Part shown: positions 18,249 through 28,096 of the stretch, piece after piece | Numbering within the stretch: position 1 is the first letter of the stretch | Layout: the number at the start of each line of letters is the position of its first letter | DNA from: Helicobacter pylori | GTDB taxonomy: Bacteria; Campylobacterota; Campylobacteria; Campylobacterales; Helicobacteraceae | DNA length: 64,000 bases | Direction: 5' to 3' | Assembly: GCF_009689985.1 (NCBI RefSeq) | Contig: NZ_QBAW01000003.1 | Coordinates: 117,028 to 181,027 of the forward strand | Program-made: the position numbers and the translations under genes | The notes under the pieces: model-generated | Database searches by the model: none | Told to the model about the DNA's origin: nothing | The model's input: only the letters and a program-made list of their open reading frames with translations

Positions 18249-21200
18249 ATGAATGAAGAAAACGATAAACTTGAAACTTCTAAAAAAACCCAACAAGATT
18301 CACCCCAAGATCTATCTAATGAAGAAGCAACAGAAGCCAATCATTTTGAAGATCTTTTAAAAGAAGAAAGCTCAGACAATCATCTTGACAATTCCGCAGA
18401 AACTCAAACCAATTTTAATGAAGACAAGCTAGAAGAAACCCAAACTCAAATAGATTCTGGAGGTAATGAAACTTCAGAATCTAGCAATGGCAGTCTAGCA
18501 GACAAGTTATTCAAGAAAGCCAGAAAATTAGTTGATGATAAAAGACCTTTCACTCAGCAAAAAAGTTTAGATGAAGAAGTCCAAAAACTGAACGAAGAAG
18601 ATGATCAAAAAAATAATGAGTATCAAGAAGAAATTCAAACGGGCTTAATTGATGATGAAACTTCTAAAAAAACCCCACAACATTCACCCCAAGATTTATC
18701 CAATGAAGAAACAACAGAAGCCAATCACTTTGAAGATTCTTCAAAAGAATCCAAAGAAAGCTCAGATCATCATCTTGACAACCCCACAGAAACTAAAACC
18801 AATTTTGATGAATACGAGTCAGAAGAAATAACTAACGATTCTAACGATCAAGAAATTATCAAAGGAAGCAAAAAGAAATACATTATTGGTGGCATTGTAG
18901 TCGCTGTTCTTATTGTGATTATTTTATTTTCTAGAAGCATTTTTCACTACTTCATACCTTTGGAAGATAAAAGCTCTCGTTTTAGCAAAGACAGGAATCT
19001 TTATGTCAATGATGAAATCCAAATAAGGCAAGAGTATAACCGCTTGCTGAAAGAACGGAATGAAAAAGGCAATATGATCGATAAGAATCTTTTCTTCAAT
19101 GACGATCCCAATAGAACCTTATACAACTATTTGAATATTGCAGAAATTGAGGACAAAAACCCATTGAGAGCCTTTTATGAATGTATTAGTAATGGTGGCA
19201 ACTATGAAGAATGTTTGAAGCTTATCAAAGACAAAAAACTTCAAGATCAAATGAAAAAGACTTTAGAGGCTTATAATGATTGCATCAAAAATGCCAAAAC
19301 TGAAGAAGAAAGGATCAAGTGTTTAGATTTAATCAAAGATGAAAACCTGAAAAAAAGCTTATTGAACCAACAAAAAGTTCAAGTGGCACTAGATTGTTTG
19401 AAAAACGCTAAAACCGATGAAGAACGAAACGAGTGTCTAAAACTCATAAATGACCCTGAGATTAGAGAGAAATTCCGTAAGGAATTAGGGATTCAAAAAG
19501 AGCTTCAAGAGTATAAGGATTGTATCAAAAACGCCAAAACAGAAGCTGAGAAAAACGAATGTTTGAAAGGCTTGTCTAAAGAAGCTATAGAAAGATTGAA
19601 ACAGCAAGCGCTAGATTGTTTGAAAAACGCTAAAACCGATGAAGAACGAAACGAGTGCTTGAAAAATATTCCCCAAGACTTGCAAAAAGAACTACTAGCT
19701 GATATGAGCGTCAAGGCTTACAAGGATTGCGTATCAAAAGCTAGGAATGAAAAAGAGAAAAAAGAATGCGAGAAATTACTCACGCCTGAAGCGAAAAAAA
19801 AGTTAGAACAACAGGTTCTAGATTGTTTGAAAAGTGCTAAAACTGATGAAGAACGAAAAAAATGTTTGAAAGATCTCCCTAAAGACTTACAAAGCGATAT
19901 TTTAGCTAAAGAGAGCGTTAAAGCTTATAAAGACTGCGTATCTCAAGCCAAAACTGAAGCTGAGAAAAAAGAATGCGAGAAATTGCTCACGCCTGAAGCG
20001 AAAAAACTTTTAGAAGAAGAAGCCAAAAAAAGCGTTAAGGCTTATTTGGATTGCGTATCTCAAGCCAAAACTGAAGCTGAGAAAAAAGAATGCGAAAAAT
20101 TGCTCACGCCTGAAGCAAAAAAAAAGTTAGAAGAAGCTAAAAAAAGCGTTAAGGCTTATTTGGATTGCGTATCTCAAGCCAAAACTGAAGCTGAGAAAAA
20201 AGAATGCGAGAAATTACTCACCCCTGAAGCGAAAAAACTTTTAGAGCAACAAGCGCTAGATTGTTTGAAAAGCGCTAAAACCGATGAAGAACGAAAAAAG
20301 TGTTTGAAAGATCTCCCTAAAGACTTGCAAAAAAAGGTTTTAGCCAAAGAGAGCGTTAAGGCTTATTTGGACTGCGTATCTCAAGCCAAAACTGAAGCCG
20401 AGAAAAAAGAATGCGAGAAATTGCTCACGCCTGAAGCGAAAAAGCTTTTAGAAGAAGCTAAAGAGAGCCTGAAAGCTTATAAAGACTGCGTTTCAAAAGC
20501 CAAAACTGAAGCCGAGAAAAAAGAATGCGAGAAATTGCTCACGCCTGAAGCGAAAAAACTTTTAGAAGAAGAAGCCAAAGAGAGCGTTAAGGCTTATTTG
20601 GATTGCGTATCTCAAGCCAAAACTGAAGCTGAGAAAAAAGAATGCGAGAAATTGCTCACGCCTGAAGCGAAAAAAAAGTTAGAAGAAGCTAAAAAAAGCG
20701 TTAAAGCTTATTTGGATTGCGTATCTCAAGCCAAAACTGAAGCTGAGAAAAAAGAATGCGAGAAATTACTCACGCCTGAAGCGAAAAATCTTTTAGAACA
20801 ACAAGCGCTAGATTGTTTGAAAAGTGCTAAAACCGAAGCTGAGAAAAAAAGGTGTGTCAAAGATCTCCCTAAAGACTTGCAGAAAAAGGTTTTAGCCAAA
20901 GAGAGCGTTAAGGCTTATTTGGACTGCGTTTCAAAAGCTAGGAATGAAAAAGAGAAAAAAGAATGCGAGAAATTACTCACGCCTGAAGCGAAAAAACTCT
21001 TAGAAGAAGCTAAAAAGAGTCTTAAAGCTTATAAAGACTGCGTTTCAAAAGCTAGGAATGAAAAAGAGAAAAAAGAATGCGAGAAATTACTCACGCCTGA
21101 AGCGAAAAAACTCTTAGAAGAAGCTAAAAAGAGTCTTAAAGCTTATAAAGACTGCGTTTCAAAAGCTAGGAATGAAAAAGAGAAAAAAGAATGCGAGAAA

Positions 21201-23636
21201 TTACTCACGCCTGAAGCGAAAAATCTTTTAGAACAACAAGCGCTAGATTGTTTGAAAAGTGCTAAAACCGAAGCTGAGAAAAAAAGGTGTGTCAAAGATC
21301 TCCCTAAAGACTTGCAGAAAAAGGTTTTAGCCAAAGAGAGCGTTAAAGCTTATTTGGACTGCGTTTCAAAAGCTAGGAATGAAAAAGAGAAAAAAGAATG
21401 CGAGAAATTACTCACCCCTGAAGCGAAAAAGCTTTTAGAAGAAGCTAAAGAGAGTCTTAAAGCTTATAAAGACTGCCTCTCTCAAGCTAGAAATGAAGAA
21501 GAAAGGAAAGCTTGCGAGAAATTACTCACCCCTGAAGCGAGAAAACTCTTAGAGCAAGAAGTTAAGAAGAGCGTTAAGGCTTATTTGGACTGCGTTTCAA
21601 AAGCTAGGAATGAAAAAGAGAAACAAGAATGCGAGAAATTGCTCACCCCTGAAGCGAGGAAATTTTTAGCGAAGCAAGTGCTAAGTTGTTTGGAAAAAGC
21701 TAGAAATGAAGAAGAAAGAAAAGCATGTCTTAAAAATATCCCTAAAGACTTACAGAAAAATGTTTTAGCTAAAGAAAGTCTTAAAGCTTATAAAGACTGC
21801 CTCTCTCAAGCTAGAAATGAAGAAGAAAGGAGAGCTTGTGAGAAATTACTCACCCCTGAAGCGAGAAAACTCTTAGAGCAAGAAGTTAAGAAGAGCGTTA
21901 AGGCTTATTTGGACTGCGTATCAAAAGCTAGGAATGAAAAAGAGAAACAAGAATGCGAGAAATTACTCACGCCTGAAGCGAGGAAATTTTTAGCGAAAGA
22001 ACTCCAACAAAAAGATAAAGCGATCAAAGATTGCTTGAAAAACGCCGATCCTAACGACAGAGCGGCTATTATGAAGTGTTTGGATGGTTTGAGCGATGAA
22101 GAGAAGCTCAAATACCTGCAAGAAGCTAGAGAAAAGGCTGTCTTGGATTGTTTGAAAACGGCTAGGACCGATGAAGAAAAAAGGAAATGTCAAAACCTTT
22201 ATAGCGATTTGATCCAAGAAATCCAAAATAAAAGGACACAAAGCAAACAAAATCAATTGAGTAAAACAGAAAGATTGCATCAAGCAAGCGAGTGCTTGGA
22301 TAACTTAGATGACCCTACTGATCAAGAAGCCATAGAGCAATGTTTAGAGGGCTTGAGCGATAGTGAAAGGGCACTAATTCTAGGAATTAAACGACAAGCT
22401 GATGAAGTGGATCTGATTTATAGCGATCTAAGAAACCGCAAAACCTTTGATAACATGGCGGCTAAAGGTTATCCATTGTTACCAATGGATTTCAAAAATG
22501 GCGGCGATATTGCCACTATTAACGCCACTAATGTTGATGCGGACAAAATAGCTAGCGATAATCCTATTTATGCTTCCATAGAGCCTGACATTACCAAGCA
22601 ATACGAAACAGAAAAAACCATTAAGGATAAGAATTTAGAAGCTAAATTAGCTAAGGCTTTAGGTGGTAATAAAAAAGATGACGATAAAGAAAAAAGTAAA
22701 AAATCCACAGCAGAAGCTAAAACAGAAAGCAATAAGATAGACAAAGATGTCGCAGAAACTGCCAAAAATATCAGTGAAATCGCTCTTAAGAACAAAAAAG
22801 AAAAGAGTGGGGAATTTGTAGATGAAAATGGTAATCCCATTGATGACAAAAAGAAAACAGAAACACAAGATGAAACAAGCCCTGTCAAACAGGCCTTTAT
22901 AGGCAAGAGTGATCCCACATTTGTTTTAGCGCAATACACCCCTATTGAAATCACTCTGACTTCTAAAGTAGATGCCACTCTCACAGGTATAGTGAGTGGG
23001 GTTGTAGCCAAAGATGTATGGAACATGAACGGCACTATGATCTTACTGGACAAAGGCACTAAGGTGTATGGGAATTATCAAAGCGTGAAGGGTGGCACAC
23101 CCATTATGACACGCTTAATGATAGTCTTTACTAAAGCCATTACGCCTGATGGTGTGATAATACCTCTAGCAAACGCTCAAGCAGCAGGCATGCTGGGTGA
23201 AGCAGGGGTAGATGGCTATGTGAATAACCACTTTATGAAGCGCATAGGCTTTGCTGTGATAGCAAGCGTGGTTAATAGCTTCTTGCAAACTGCGCCTATC
23301 ATAGCTCTAGATAAACTCATAGGTCTTGGCAAAGGTAGAAGTGAAAGGACACCTGAATTTAATTACGCTTTGGGTCAAGCTATCAATGGTAGTATGCAAA
23401 GTTCAGCTCAGATGTCTAATCAAATTCTAGGGCAACTGATGAATATCCCCCCAAGTTTTTACAAAAATGAGGGCGATAGTATTAAGATTCTCACAATGGA
23501 CGATATTGATTTTAGTGGCGTGTATGATGTTAAAATTACCAACAAATCTGTGGTAGATGAAATTATCAAACAAAGCACTAAAACTTTGTCTAGAGAGCAT
23601 GAAGAAATCACCACAAGCCCCAAAGGTGGCAATTAA
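18249..23636 (+). CDS. cagY: CagY, VirB10-like repeat protein of the Cag T4SS
   Basis: This 1795-residue protein has, in order: an acidic cytosolic N-terminus with a two-copy repeat (about residues 9-195); a membrane anchor at 211-235; a long Cys-containing, charged helical repeat region (about 310-1255, strongest 486-1255); a linker; and a VirB10 domain at about 1557-1770 that ends with the pore-forming segment (FAVIASVVNSFL, 1678 on). CagY spans both membranes and tunes T4SS activity, because recombination among its repeats changes length and function. The frame is fully open, so this allele should encode a complete protein. Confidence 0.97.
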   Translation: MNEENDKLETSKKTQQDSPQDLSNEEATEANHFEDLLKEESSDNHLDNSAETQTNFNEDKLEETQTQIDSGGNETSESSNGSLADKLFKKARKLVDDKRPFTQQKSLDEEVQKLNEEDDQKNNEYQEEIQTGLIDDETSKKTPQHSPQDLSNEETTEANHFEDSSKESKESSDHHLDNPTETKTNFDEYESEEITNDSNDQEIIKGSKKKYIIGGIVVAVLIVIILFSRSIFHYFIPLEDKSSRFSKDRNLYVNDEIQIRQEYNRLLKERNEKGNMIDKNLFFNDDPNRTLYNYLNIAEIEDKNPLRAFYECISNGGNYEECLKLIKDKKLQDQMKKTLEAYNDCIKNAKTEEERIKCLDLIKDENLKKSLLNQQKVQVALDCLKNAKTDEERNECLKLINDPEIREKFRKELGIQKELQEYKDCIKNAKTEAEKNECLKGLSKEAIERLKQQALDCLKNAKTDEERNECLKNIPQDLQKELLADMSVKAYKDCVSKARNEKEKKECEKLLTPEAKKKLEQQVLDCLKSAKTDEERKKCLKDLPKDLQSDILAKESVKAYKDCVSQAKTEAEKKECEKLLTPEAKKLLEEEAKKSVKAYLDCVSQAKTEAEKKECEKLLTPEAKKKLEEAKKSVKAYLDCVSQAKTEAEKKECEKLLTPEAKKLLEQQALDCLKSAKTDEERKKCLKDLPKDLQKKVLAKESVKAYLDCVSQAKTEAEKKECEKLLTPEAKKLLEEAKESLKAYKDCVSKAKTEAEKKECEKLLTPEAKKLLEEEAKESVKAYLDCVSQAKTEAEKKECEKLLTPEAKKKLEEAKKSVKAYLDCVSQAKTEAEKKECEKLLTPEAKNLLEQQALDCLKSAKTEAEKKRCVKDLPKDLQKKVLAKESVKAYLDCVSKARNEKEKKECEKLLTPEAKKLLEEAKKSLKAYKDCVSKARNEKEKKECEKLLTPEAKKLLEEAKKSLKAYKDCVSKARNEKEKKECEKLLTPEAKNLLEQQALDCLKSAKTEAEKKRCVKDLPKDLQKKVLAKESVKAYLDCVSKARNEKEKKECEKLLTPEAKKLLEEAKESLKAYKDCLSQARNEEERKACEKLLTPEARKLLEQEVKKSVKAYLDCVSKARNEKEKQECEKLLTPEARKFLAKQVLSCLEKARNEEERKACLKNIPKDLQKNVLAKESLKAYKDCLSQARNEEERRACEKLLTPEARKLLEQEVKKSVKAYLDCVSKARNEKEKQECEKLLTPEARKFLAKELQQKDKAIKDCLKNADPNDRAAIMKCLDGLSDEEKLKYLQEAREKAVLDCLKTARTDEEKRKCQNLYSDLIQEIQNKRTQSKQNQLSKTERLHQASECLDNLDDPTDQEAIEQCLEGLSDSERALILGIKRQADEVDLIYSDLRNRKTFDNMAAKGYPLLPMDFKNGGDIATINATNVDADKIASDNPIYASIEPDITKQYETEKTIKDKNLEAKLAKALGGNKKDDDKEKSKKSTAEAKTESNKIDKDVAETAKNISEIALKNKKEKSGEFVDENGNPIDDKKKTETQDETSPVKQAFIGKSDPTFVLAQYTPIEITLTSKVDATLTGIVSGVVAKDVWNMNGTMILLDKGTKVYGNYQSVKGGTPIMTRLMIVFTKAITPDGVIIPLANAQAAGMLGEAGVDGYVNNHFMKRIGFAVIASVVNSFLQTAPIIALDKLIGLGKGRSERTPEFNYALGQAINGSMQSSAQMSNQILGQLMNIPPSFYKNEGDSIKILTMDDIDFSGVYDVKITNKSVVDEIIKQSTKTLSREHEEITTSPKGGN
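18274..18830 (+). repeat. CagY 5' repeat region, two ~170-bp copies
   Basis: Two diverged copies (about 18274-18443 and 18657-18830) share the encoded motifs SPQDLSNEE, EANHFED and DNxxET. They are separated by about 210 bp of non-repeated sequence. This corresponds to the five-prime repeat region of cagY. Confidence 0.75.
19240..22010 (+). repeat. CagY middle repeat region
   Basis: An array of in-frame repeats. Sixteen copies of the core CEKLLTPEA occur between about 19705 and 22010, in units of about 38-39 codons (KAYxDCVSxA...), with intervening DLP/LDCLKSAKT modules of about 31 codons. A diverged portion begins at about 19240. Exact 114-bp tandem periodicity occurs with units at 20942, 21056 and 21170. 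A ~140-bp block (20791-20930) is nearly repeated at 21226-21365, and the 21451-21660 block recurs at 21767-21970. These identities favour RecA-dependent in-frame expansion and contraction. Confidence 0.92.
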
Positions 23637-23772
23637 TTCAAAAGAAAGGATAAAATATATCTATGTTACCAAACTTGGTTCTTTACAAGATAAAAGACAA
23701 AACCAACAACAGGCTCTTCTAGAGGATGTAGTGGCGGAAAAAACCAAGCAAAAACAATGAAAGGAAACAGCA

Positions 23773-24372
23773 ATGGAACTCGGTTTCAATGAAACAGAAA
23801 GACAAAAAATCTTAGATAGCAACAGATCTCTTATGGGAAATGCAAATGAAGTAAGGGATAAGTTTATTCAAAATTACGCCACTTCTTTAAAAGATAGCAA
23901 CGATCCGCAAGATTTTTTGAGAAGAGTTCAAGAGTTAAGAATCAATATGCAAAAGAATTTTATTAGTTTTGATGCTTATTACAACTATTTGAACAACCTT
24001 GTGTTAGCCAGTTACAATCGTTGCAAACAAGAAAAGACTTTTGCAGAAAGCACGATCAAAAATGAACTAACGCTTGGGGAGTTTGTTGTAGAAATTTCTG
24101 ACAACTTCAATAATTTTATGTGTGATGAAGTGGCAAAAATTTCAGACCTAGTGGCTTCTTATCTGCCAAGAGAGTATTTACCGCCATTCATAGATGGCAA
24201 TATGATGGGCGTGGCGTTTCAGATTCTAGGGATAGATGATTTTGGAAGGAAGCTCAATGAGATTGTCCAAGATATAGGGACTAAATATATTATTTTGAGC
24301 AAAAATAAGACCTATCTCACTTCTTTAGAAAGAGCTAAATTGATAACCCAATTAAAATTAAATTTGGAATAA
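23773..24372 (+). CDS. cagZ: CagZ, cytoplasmic partner of the coupling ATPase
   Basis: This 199-residue protein matches the known CagZ length. It is soluble, mostly alpha-helical, with no signal peptide. CagZ stabilises and regulates the VirD4-type ATPase Cag-beta and is needed for CagA delivery. The ATG at 23773 follows AAAGGAAACAGC (about 23759-23770). The 136 bases after cagY contain short overlapping frames of doubtful reality. cag-alpha begins 4 bases after the stop. Confidence 0.95.
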   Translation: MELGFNETERQKILDSNRSLMGNANEVRDKFIQNYATSLKDSNDPQDFLRRVQELRINMQKNFISFDAYYNYLNNLVLASYNRCKQEKTFAESTIKNELTLGEFVVEISDNFNNFMCDEVAKISDLVASYLPREYLPPFIDGNMMGVAFQILGIDDFGRKLNEIVQDIGTKYIILSKNKTYLTSLERAKLITQLKLNLE

Positions 24373-24376
24373 GAAC

Positions 24377-25369
24377 ATGACTGAAGACAGATTGAGTGCA
24401 GAAGATAAAAAATTTCTAGAAGTGGAAAGAGCTTTAAAAGAAGCGGCATTAAATCCTCTAAGGCATGCTACTGAAGAACTTTTTGGTGATTTTTTAAAAA
24501 TGGAAAATATCACTGAGATTTGTTACAATGGGAACAAGGTTGTATGGGTTTTAAAAAATAATGGCGAATGGCAACCATTTGATGTGAGAGACAAGAAAGC
24601 CTTTAGTCTATCTCGTTTAATGCATTTTGCTCGGTGTTGTGCGAGTTTTAAGAAAAAAACAATAGACAACTATGAAAATCCTATTTTGAGCAGCAATTTA
24701 GCGAATGGTGAAAGGGTGCAGATTGTCCTTTCCCCTGTTACAGTTAATGATGAAACCATTTCCATATCCATAAGGATACCTAGCAAAACAACCTATCCTC
24801 ATAGCTTCTTTGAAGAACAGGGTTTTTATAATCTACTAGATAATAAAGAACAAGCGATCAGCGCGATTAAAGATGGTATTGCTATTGGTAAGAATGTGAT
24901 TGTTTGTGGCGGCACAGGAAGCGGTAAAACGACTTATATCAAAAGCATCATGGAGTTTATCCCTAAAGAAGAAAGGATCATATCCATTGAAGACACCGAA
25001 GAGATTGTATTCAAACACCACAAGAACTACACACAGCTTTTTTTTGGTGGGAATATCACCTCTGCTGATTGTTTAAAGTCATGTTTGAGAATGCGACCTG
25101 ATAGAATCATTTTAGGAGAACTCAGAAGCAGTGAGGCATATGATTTTTATAATGTGCTTTGTAGCGGTCATAAAGGCACGCTAACCACTCTACATGCAGG
25201 GAGCAGTGAAGAAGCGTTTATCCGTTTAGCCAACATGAGTTCATCTAATAACGCAGCAAGGAATATCAAGTTTGAAAGCCTCATTGAGGGCTTTAAAGAT
25301 TTAATTGATATGATTGTCCATATCAACCACCACAAACAGTGTGATGAATTTTATATCAAACATAGGTAG
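24377..25369 (+). CDS. cagalpha: Cag-alpha, VirB11-type traffic ATPase
   Basis: This 330-residue hexameric secretion ATPase (HP0525 type) acts at the inner-membrane base of the T4SS. The N-terminal domain covers about residues 1-140. The RecA-like C-terminal domain has Walker A GGTGSGKT at 178-185, an Asp box (SIEDTEE), Walker B (RIILGELR) and a His box (TTLHAGS). It lies between cagZ and cag-beta with 4- and 8-base spacers, so translation is likely coupled. All catalytic motifs are intact. Confidence 0.97.
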   Translation: MTEDRLSAEDKKFLEVERALKEAALNPLRHATEELFGDFLKMENITEICYNGNKVVWVLKNNGEWQPFDVRDKKAFSLSRLMHFARCCASFKKKTIDNYENPILSSNLANGERVQIVLSPVTVNDETISISIRIPSKTTYPHSFFEEQGFYNLLDNKEQAISAIKDGIAIGKNVIVCGGTGSGKTTYIKSIMEFIPKEERIISIEDTEEIVFKHHKNYTQLFFGGNITSADCLKSCLRMRPDRIILGELRSSEAYDFYNVLCSGHKGTLTTLHAGSSEEAFIRLANMSSSNNAARNIKFESLIEGFKDLIDMIVHINHHKQCDEFYIKHR

Positions 25370-25377
25370 TAGGCACA

Positions 25378-27624
25378 ATGGAAGACTTGTTGTATAACAC
25401 CTTATATTTCATAGAGGATTATAAGTTAGTTATTATTTTTAGTTTCATAGGGTTAATAGCGTTATTTTTTCTCTACAAATTCATAAAAGCTCAAAAAAAA
25501 GCTTTTAAAGATAAAGCTAACCAACCTCAAAAGAAAAAAAACTTTAAAGAAATCATTATAGAAGGGCTGAAAGAAAGGGTTAAAACCTTTGGCTTTTGGT
25601 TACAAGCGACACTATTACTATCCTATTCTTTTATCACATCAGGGTTATTTTTCTTGATCCTATTAGGTAATTTTTATGATGATAATAAATTGCCTGAGAG
25701 TGATGATGATCTTTTTGATATATGGATCTATGCGATACAAGATTTTCCTGCATACTATTTTAAGGCGCTTTGTTTTAGTTCACTCAAGATTTATGGGTTC
25801 AATATATCCTTAGTCGTATATAGTTCTATTTTATGCTCTTATATATTCATTACCTTTTTTGTGTGGTTCTTAAAATACTTAACTCGGACTAGAGACATAG
25901 GAGCGAATAAAAAAGTTGATGATCTCTTTGGTAGCGCGAGTTGGGAGAGCGAAGAAAAAATGATCAAAGCTAAACTTATCACACCCAATAATAAAAAACG
26001 CGCCTTTGACAAACGAGAGGTTATCGTAGGCAGGCGTGGTTTGGGAGATTTTATCGCTTACGCAGGACAGGCGTTCATTGGCTTGATTGCTCCTACCAGA
26101 AGCGGTAAGGGGGTGGGTTTCATCATGCCTAATATGATCAATTATCCTCAAAATATCGTTGTGTTTGACCCTAAGGCTGACACTATGGAAACTTGCGGAA
26201 AAATCAGAGAAAAACGCTTCAACCAAAAAGTGTATATCTATGAACCTTTCTCCTTAAAAACACACCGATTCAATCCTTTCGCTTATGTGGATTTTGGTAA
26301 TGATGTGGTTTTGACTGAAGACATACTCTCTCAAATTGACACACGCCTAAAAGGGCATGGGATGGTGGCTAGTGGGGGGGATTTTTCCACTCAAATCTTT
26401 GGATTGGCAAAGCTCGTTTTCCCTGAAAGACCTAATGAAAAAGATCCTTTTTTTAGCAATCAAGCGCGAAACCTTTTTGTCATCAATTGCAATATTTATA
26501 GAGATCTCATGTGGACTAAAAAGGGGCTTGAGTTTGTCAAAAGAAAAAAAATCATCATGCCTGAAACCCCCACGATGTTTTTCATAGGTTCTATGGCAAG
26601 CGGTATCAACTTGATTGATGAAGACACAAACATGGAAAAAGTCGTGTCTCTGATGGAATTTTTTGGAGGTGAAGAAGATAAGAGTGGCGATAATATAAGA
26701 GTGCTTAGTCCTGCCACTAGAAACATGTGGAATAATTTCAAGACAATGGGTGGCGCTAAAGAAACTTACAGCTCTGTTCAAGGGGTCTATACCTCAGCGT
26801 TTGCCCCCTACAACAACGCCATGATCAGAAATTTCACGAGCGCTAATGATTTTGATTTCAGGCGTTTAAGGATTGATGAAGTGAGTATTGGCGTGATCGC
26901 TAATCCTAAAGAAAGCACTATTGTTGGGCCGATATTAGAGCTGTTTTTCAATGTGATGATTTATAGCAACCTTATTCTGCCAATCCATGATCCACAATGC
27001 AAAAGAAGTTGTTTAATGCTCATGGACGAATTTACGCTTTGTGGCTATTTAGAGACCTTTGTTAAAGCGGTAGGGATTATGGCAGAATACAACATGCGCC
27101 CTGCGTTTGTGTTTCAAAGTAAGGCGCAACTAGAGAATGACCCCCCACTTGGTTATGGTAGGAATGGCGCTAAGACTATTTTAGACAACCTTTCTTTGAA
27201 TATGTATTATGGGATTAACAACGATAACTACTATGAACATTTTGAAAAACTTTCTAAGGTGTTAGGGAAATACACAAGGCAAGATGTGAGCCGAAGCATT
27301 GATGATAATACCGGTAAGACCAATACTTCTATCAGCAACAAAGAGCGCTTTTTGATGACCCCTGATGAATTGATGACTATGGGCGATGAGCTTATCATTC
27401 TAGAAAACACGCTCAAACCCATCAAGTGCCACAAGGCGCTTTACTATGATGATCCATTCTTCACTGATGAGCTTATTAAGGTAAGTCCAAGCTTGAGCAA
27501 GAAATACAAATTGGGAAAAGTGCCTAATCAAGCAACATTCTATGATGATTTGCAAGCCGCTAAAACTAGAGGCGAATTGAGCTATGATAAATCTTTAGTG
27601 CCTGTGGGTTCAAGCGAACTGTGA
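25378..27624 (+). CDS. cagbeta: Cag-beta, VirD4-type coupling ATPase
   Basis: This 748-residue type IV coupling protein recruits CagA to the secretion channel. Membrane segments lie at about residues 17-37, 76-98 and 141-167. Walker A APTRSGKG is at 238-245, and Walker B LMLMDEF has its acidic pair at 550-551. The TraG/VirD4 motif GSASW is at about 182-186. A run of seven G (26374-26380) lies within the open frame. It is the last gene of the cagV operon, with about 470 non-coding bases before the converging cag-gamma. Confidence 0.97.
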   Translation: MEDLLYNTLYFIEDYKLVIIFSFIGLIALFFLYKFIKAQKKAFKDKANQPQKKKNFKEIIIEGLKERVKTFGFWLQATLLLSYSFITSGLFFLILLGNFYDDNKLPESDDDLFDIWIYAIQDFPAYYFKALCFSSLKIYGFNISLVVYSSILCSYIFITFFVWFLKYLTRTRDIGANKKVDDLFGSASWESEEKMIKAKLITPNNKKRAFDKREVIVGRRGLGDFIAYAGQAFIGLIAPTRSGKGVGFIMPNMINYPQNIVVFDPKADTMETCGKIREKRFNQKVYIYEPFSLKTHRFNPFAYVDFGNDVVLTEDILSQIDTRLKGHGMVASGGDFSTQIFGLAKLVFPERPNEKDPFFSNQARNLFVINCNIYRDLMWTKKGLEFVKRKKIIMPETPTMFFIGSMASGINLIDEDTNMEKVVSLMEFFGGEEDKSGDNIRVLSPATRNMWNNFKTMGGAKETYSSVQGVYTSAFAPYNNAMIRNFTSANDFDFRRLRIDEVSIGVIANPKESTIVGPILELFFNVMIYSNLILPIHDPQCKRSCLMLMDEFTLCGYLETFVKAVGIMAEYNMRPAFVFQSKAQLENDPPLGYGRNGAKTILDNLSLNMYYGINNDNYYEHFEKLSKVLGKYTRQDVSRSIDDNTGKTNTSISNKERFLMTPDELMTMGDELIILENTLKPIKCHKALYYDDPFFTDELIKVSPSLSKKYKLGKVPNQATFYDDLQAAKTRGELSYDKSLVPVGSSEL

Positions 27625-28096
27625 TTTTAATTTCTAATCATTGATTTCGTTTTGGAAATCTTTCAAAATCAGATCAAGCGTTGCTTTACTAAAAAAATAA
27701 TCTTTGTCTTGCATGAAGCGTTTGAGTTTTTCTATATCTTAGTGAAATTTTCACTCATCAAAAGCTTGTGTGTTCTTTGATTTGCCAGCCATCGCTCTTA
27801 TTGGATTGCTGCATGCGCTAGATTAAAATTCATCAATCCATTTTTACAGCACCTATGCCCAGAGAAAATGGCATGAATTGGAATAATTCTTACGCTATAT
27901 GTCTTTATAAGGAAAGCAAAAGCCTATTCCAAAAAATAAAAAGACAAAATATCTTAATAAAAAGAAGCAAAATATATTTTAGAAAAATTAAAAGATAATG
28001 ATGTAAATGATATTATTATAAAGCAATAAGATAGTAGAAGTGTATCATCAAGATTGCTTGTAAAAATTACAAAGATTCAAAAATAGTTAGTATGCT
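27625..28096. other. cag-beta/cag-gamma intergenic region with gene remnants
   Basis: A 472-base gap between convergent genes. A weak hairpin, GATTTC/GAAATC (27643-27660), follows cag-beta. On the - strand an open stretch of 34 codons (27634-27738, contains FMQDKDYFFSKATLDL) ends in TAG. On the + strand a ~22-codon open tail (ending DNDVNDIIIKQ-stop near 28028) lacks a start. Both look like fragments of decayed genes. The 27900-28080 part is very A-rich. No insertion sequence was recognised. Confidence 0.45.

Noticed and set aside
19700..22010. CRISPR-like repeated array
   Set aside because: The repeats are in-frame coding units of a VirB10 protein with no unique spacers, and there are no cas genes.
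19505..22283. Several 60-97 codon antisense frames within cagY
   Set aside because: They mirror the repeat periodicity on the opposite strand and have Phe/Ser-rich composition and no ribosome sites; they are shadows of the repeats.
22568..23059. 163-codon antisense frame opposite the end of cagY
   Set aside because: Ser/Leu/Phe-rich complement of a Lys/Glu-rich coding region; no ribosome site and inside a well-supported gene.
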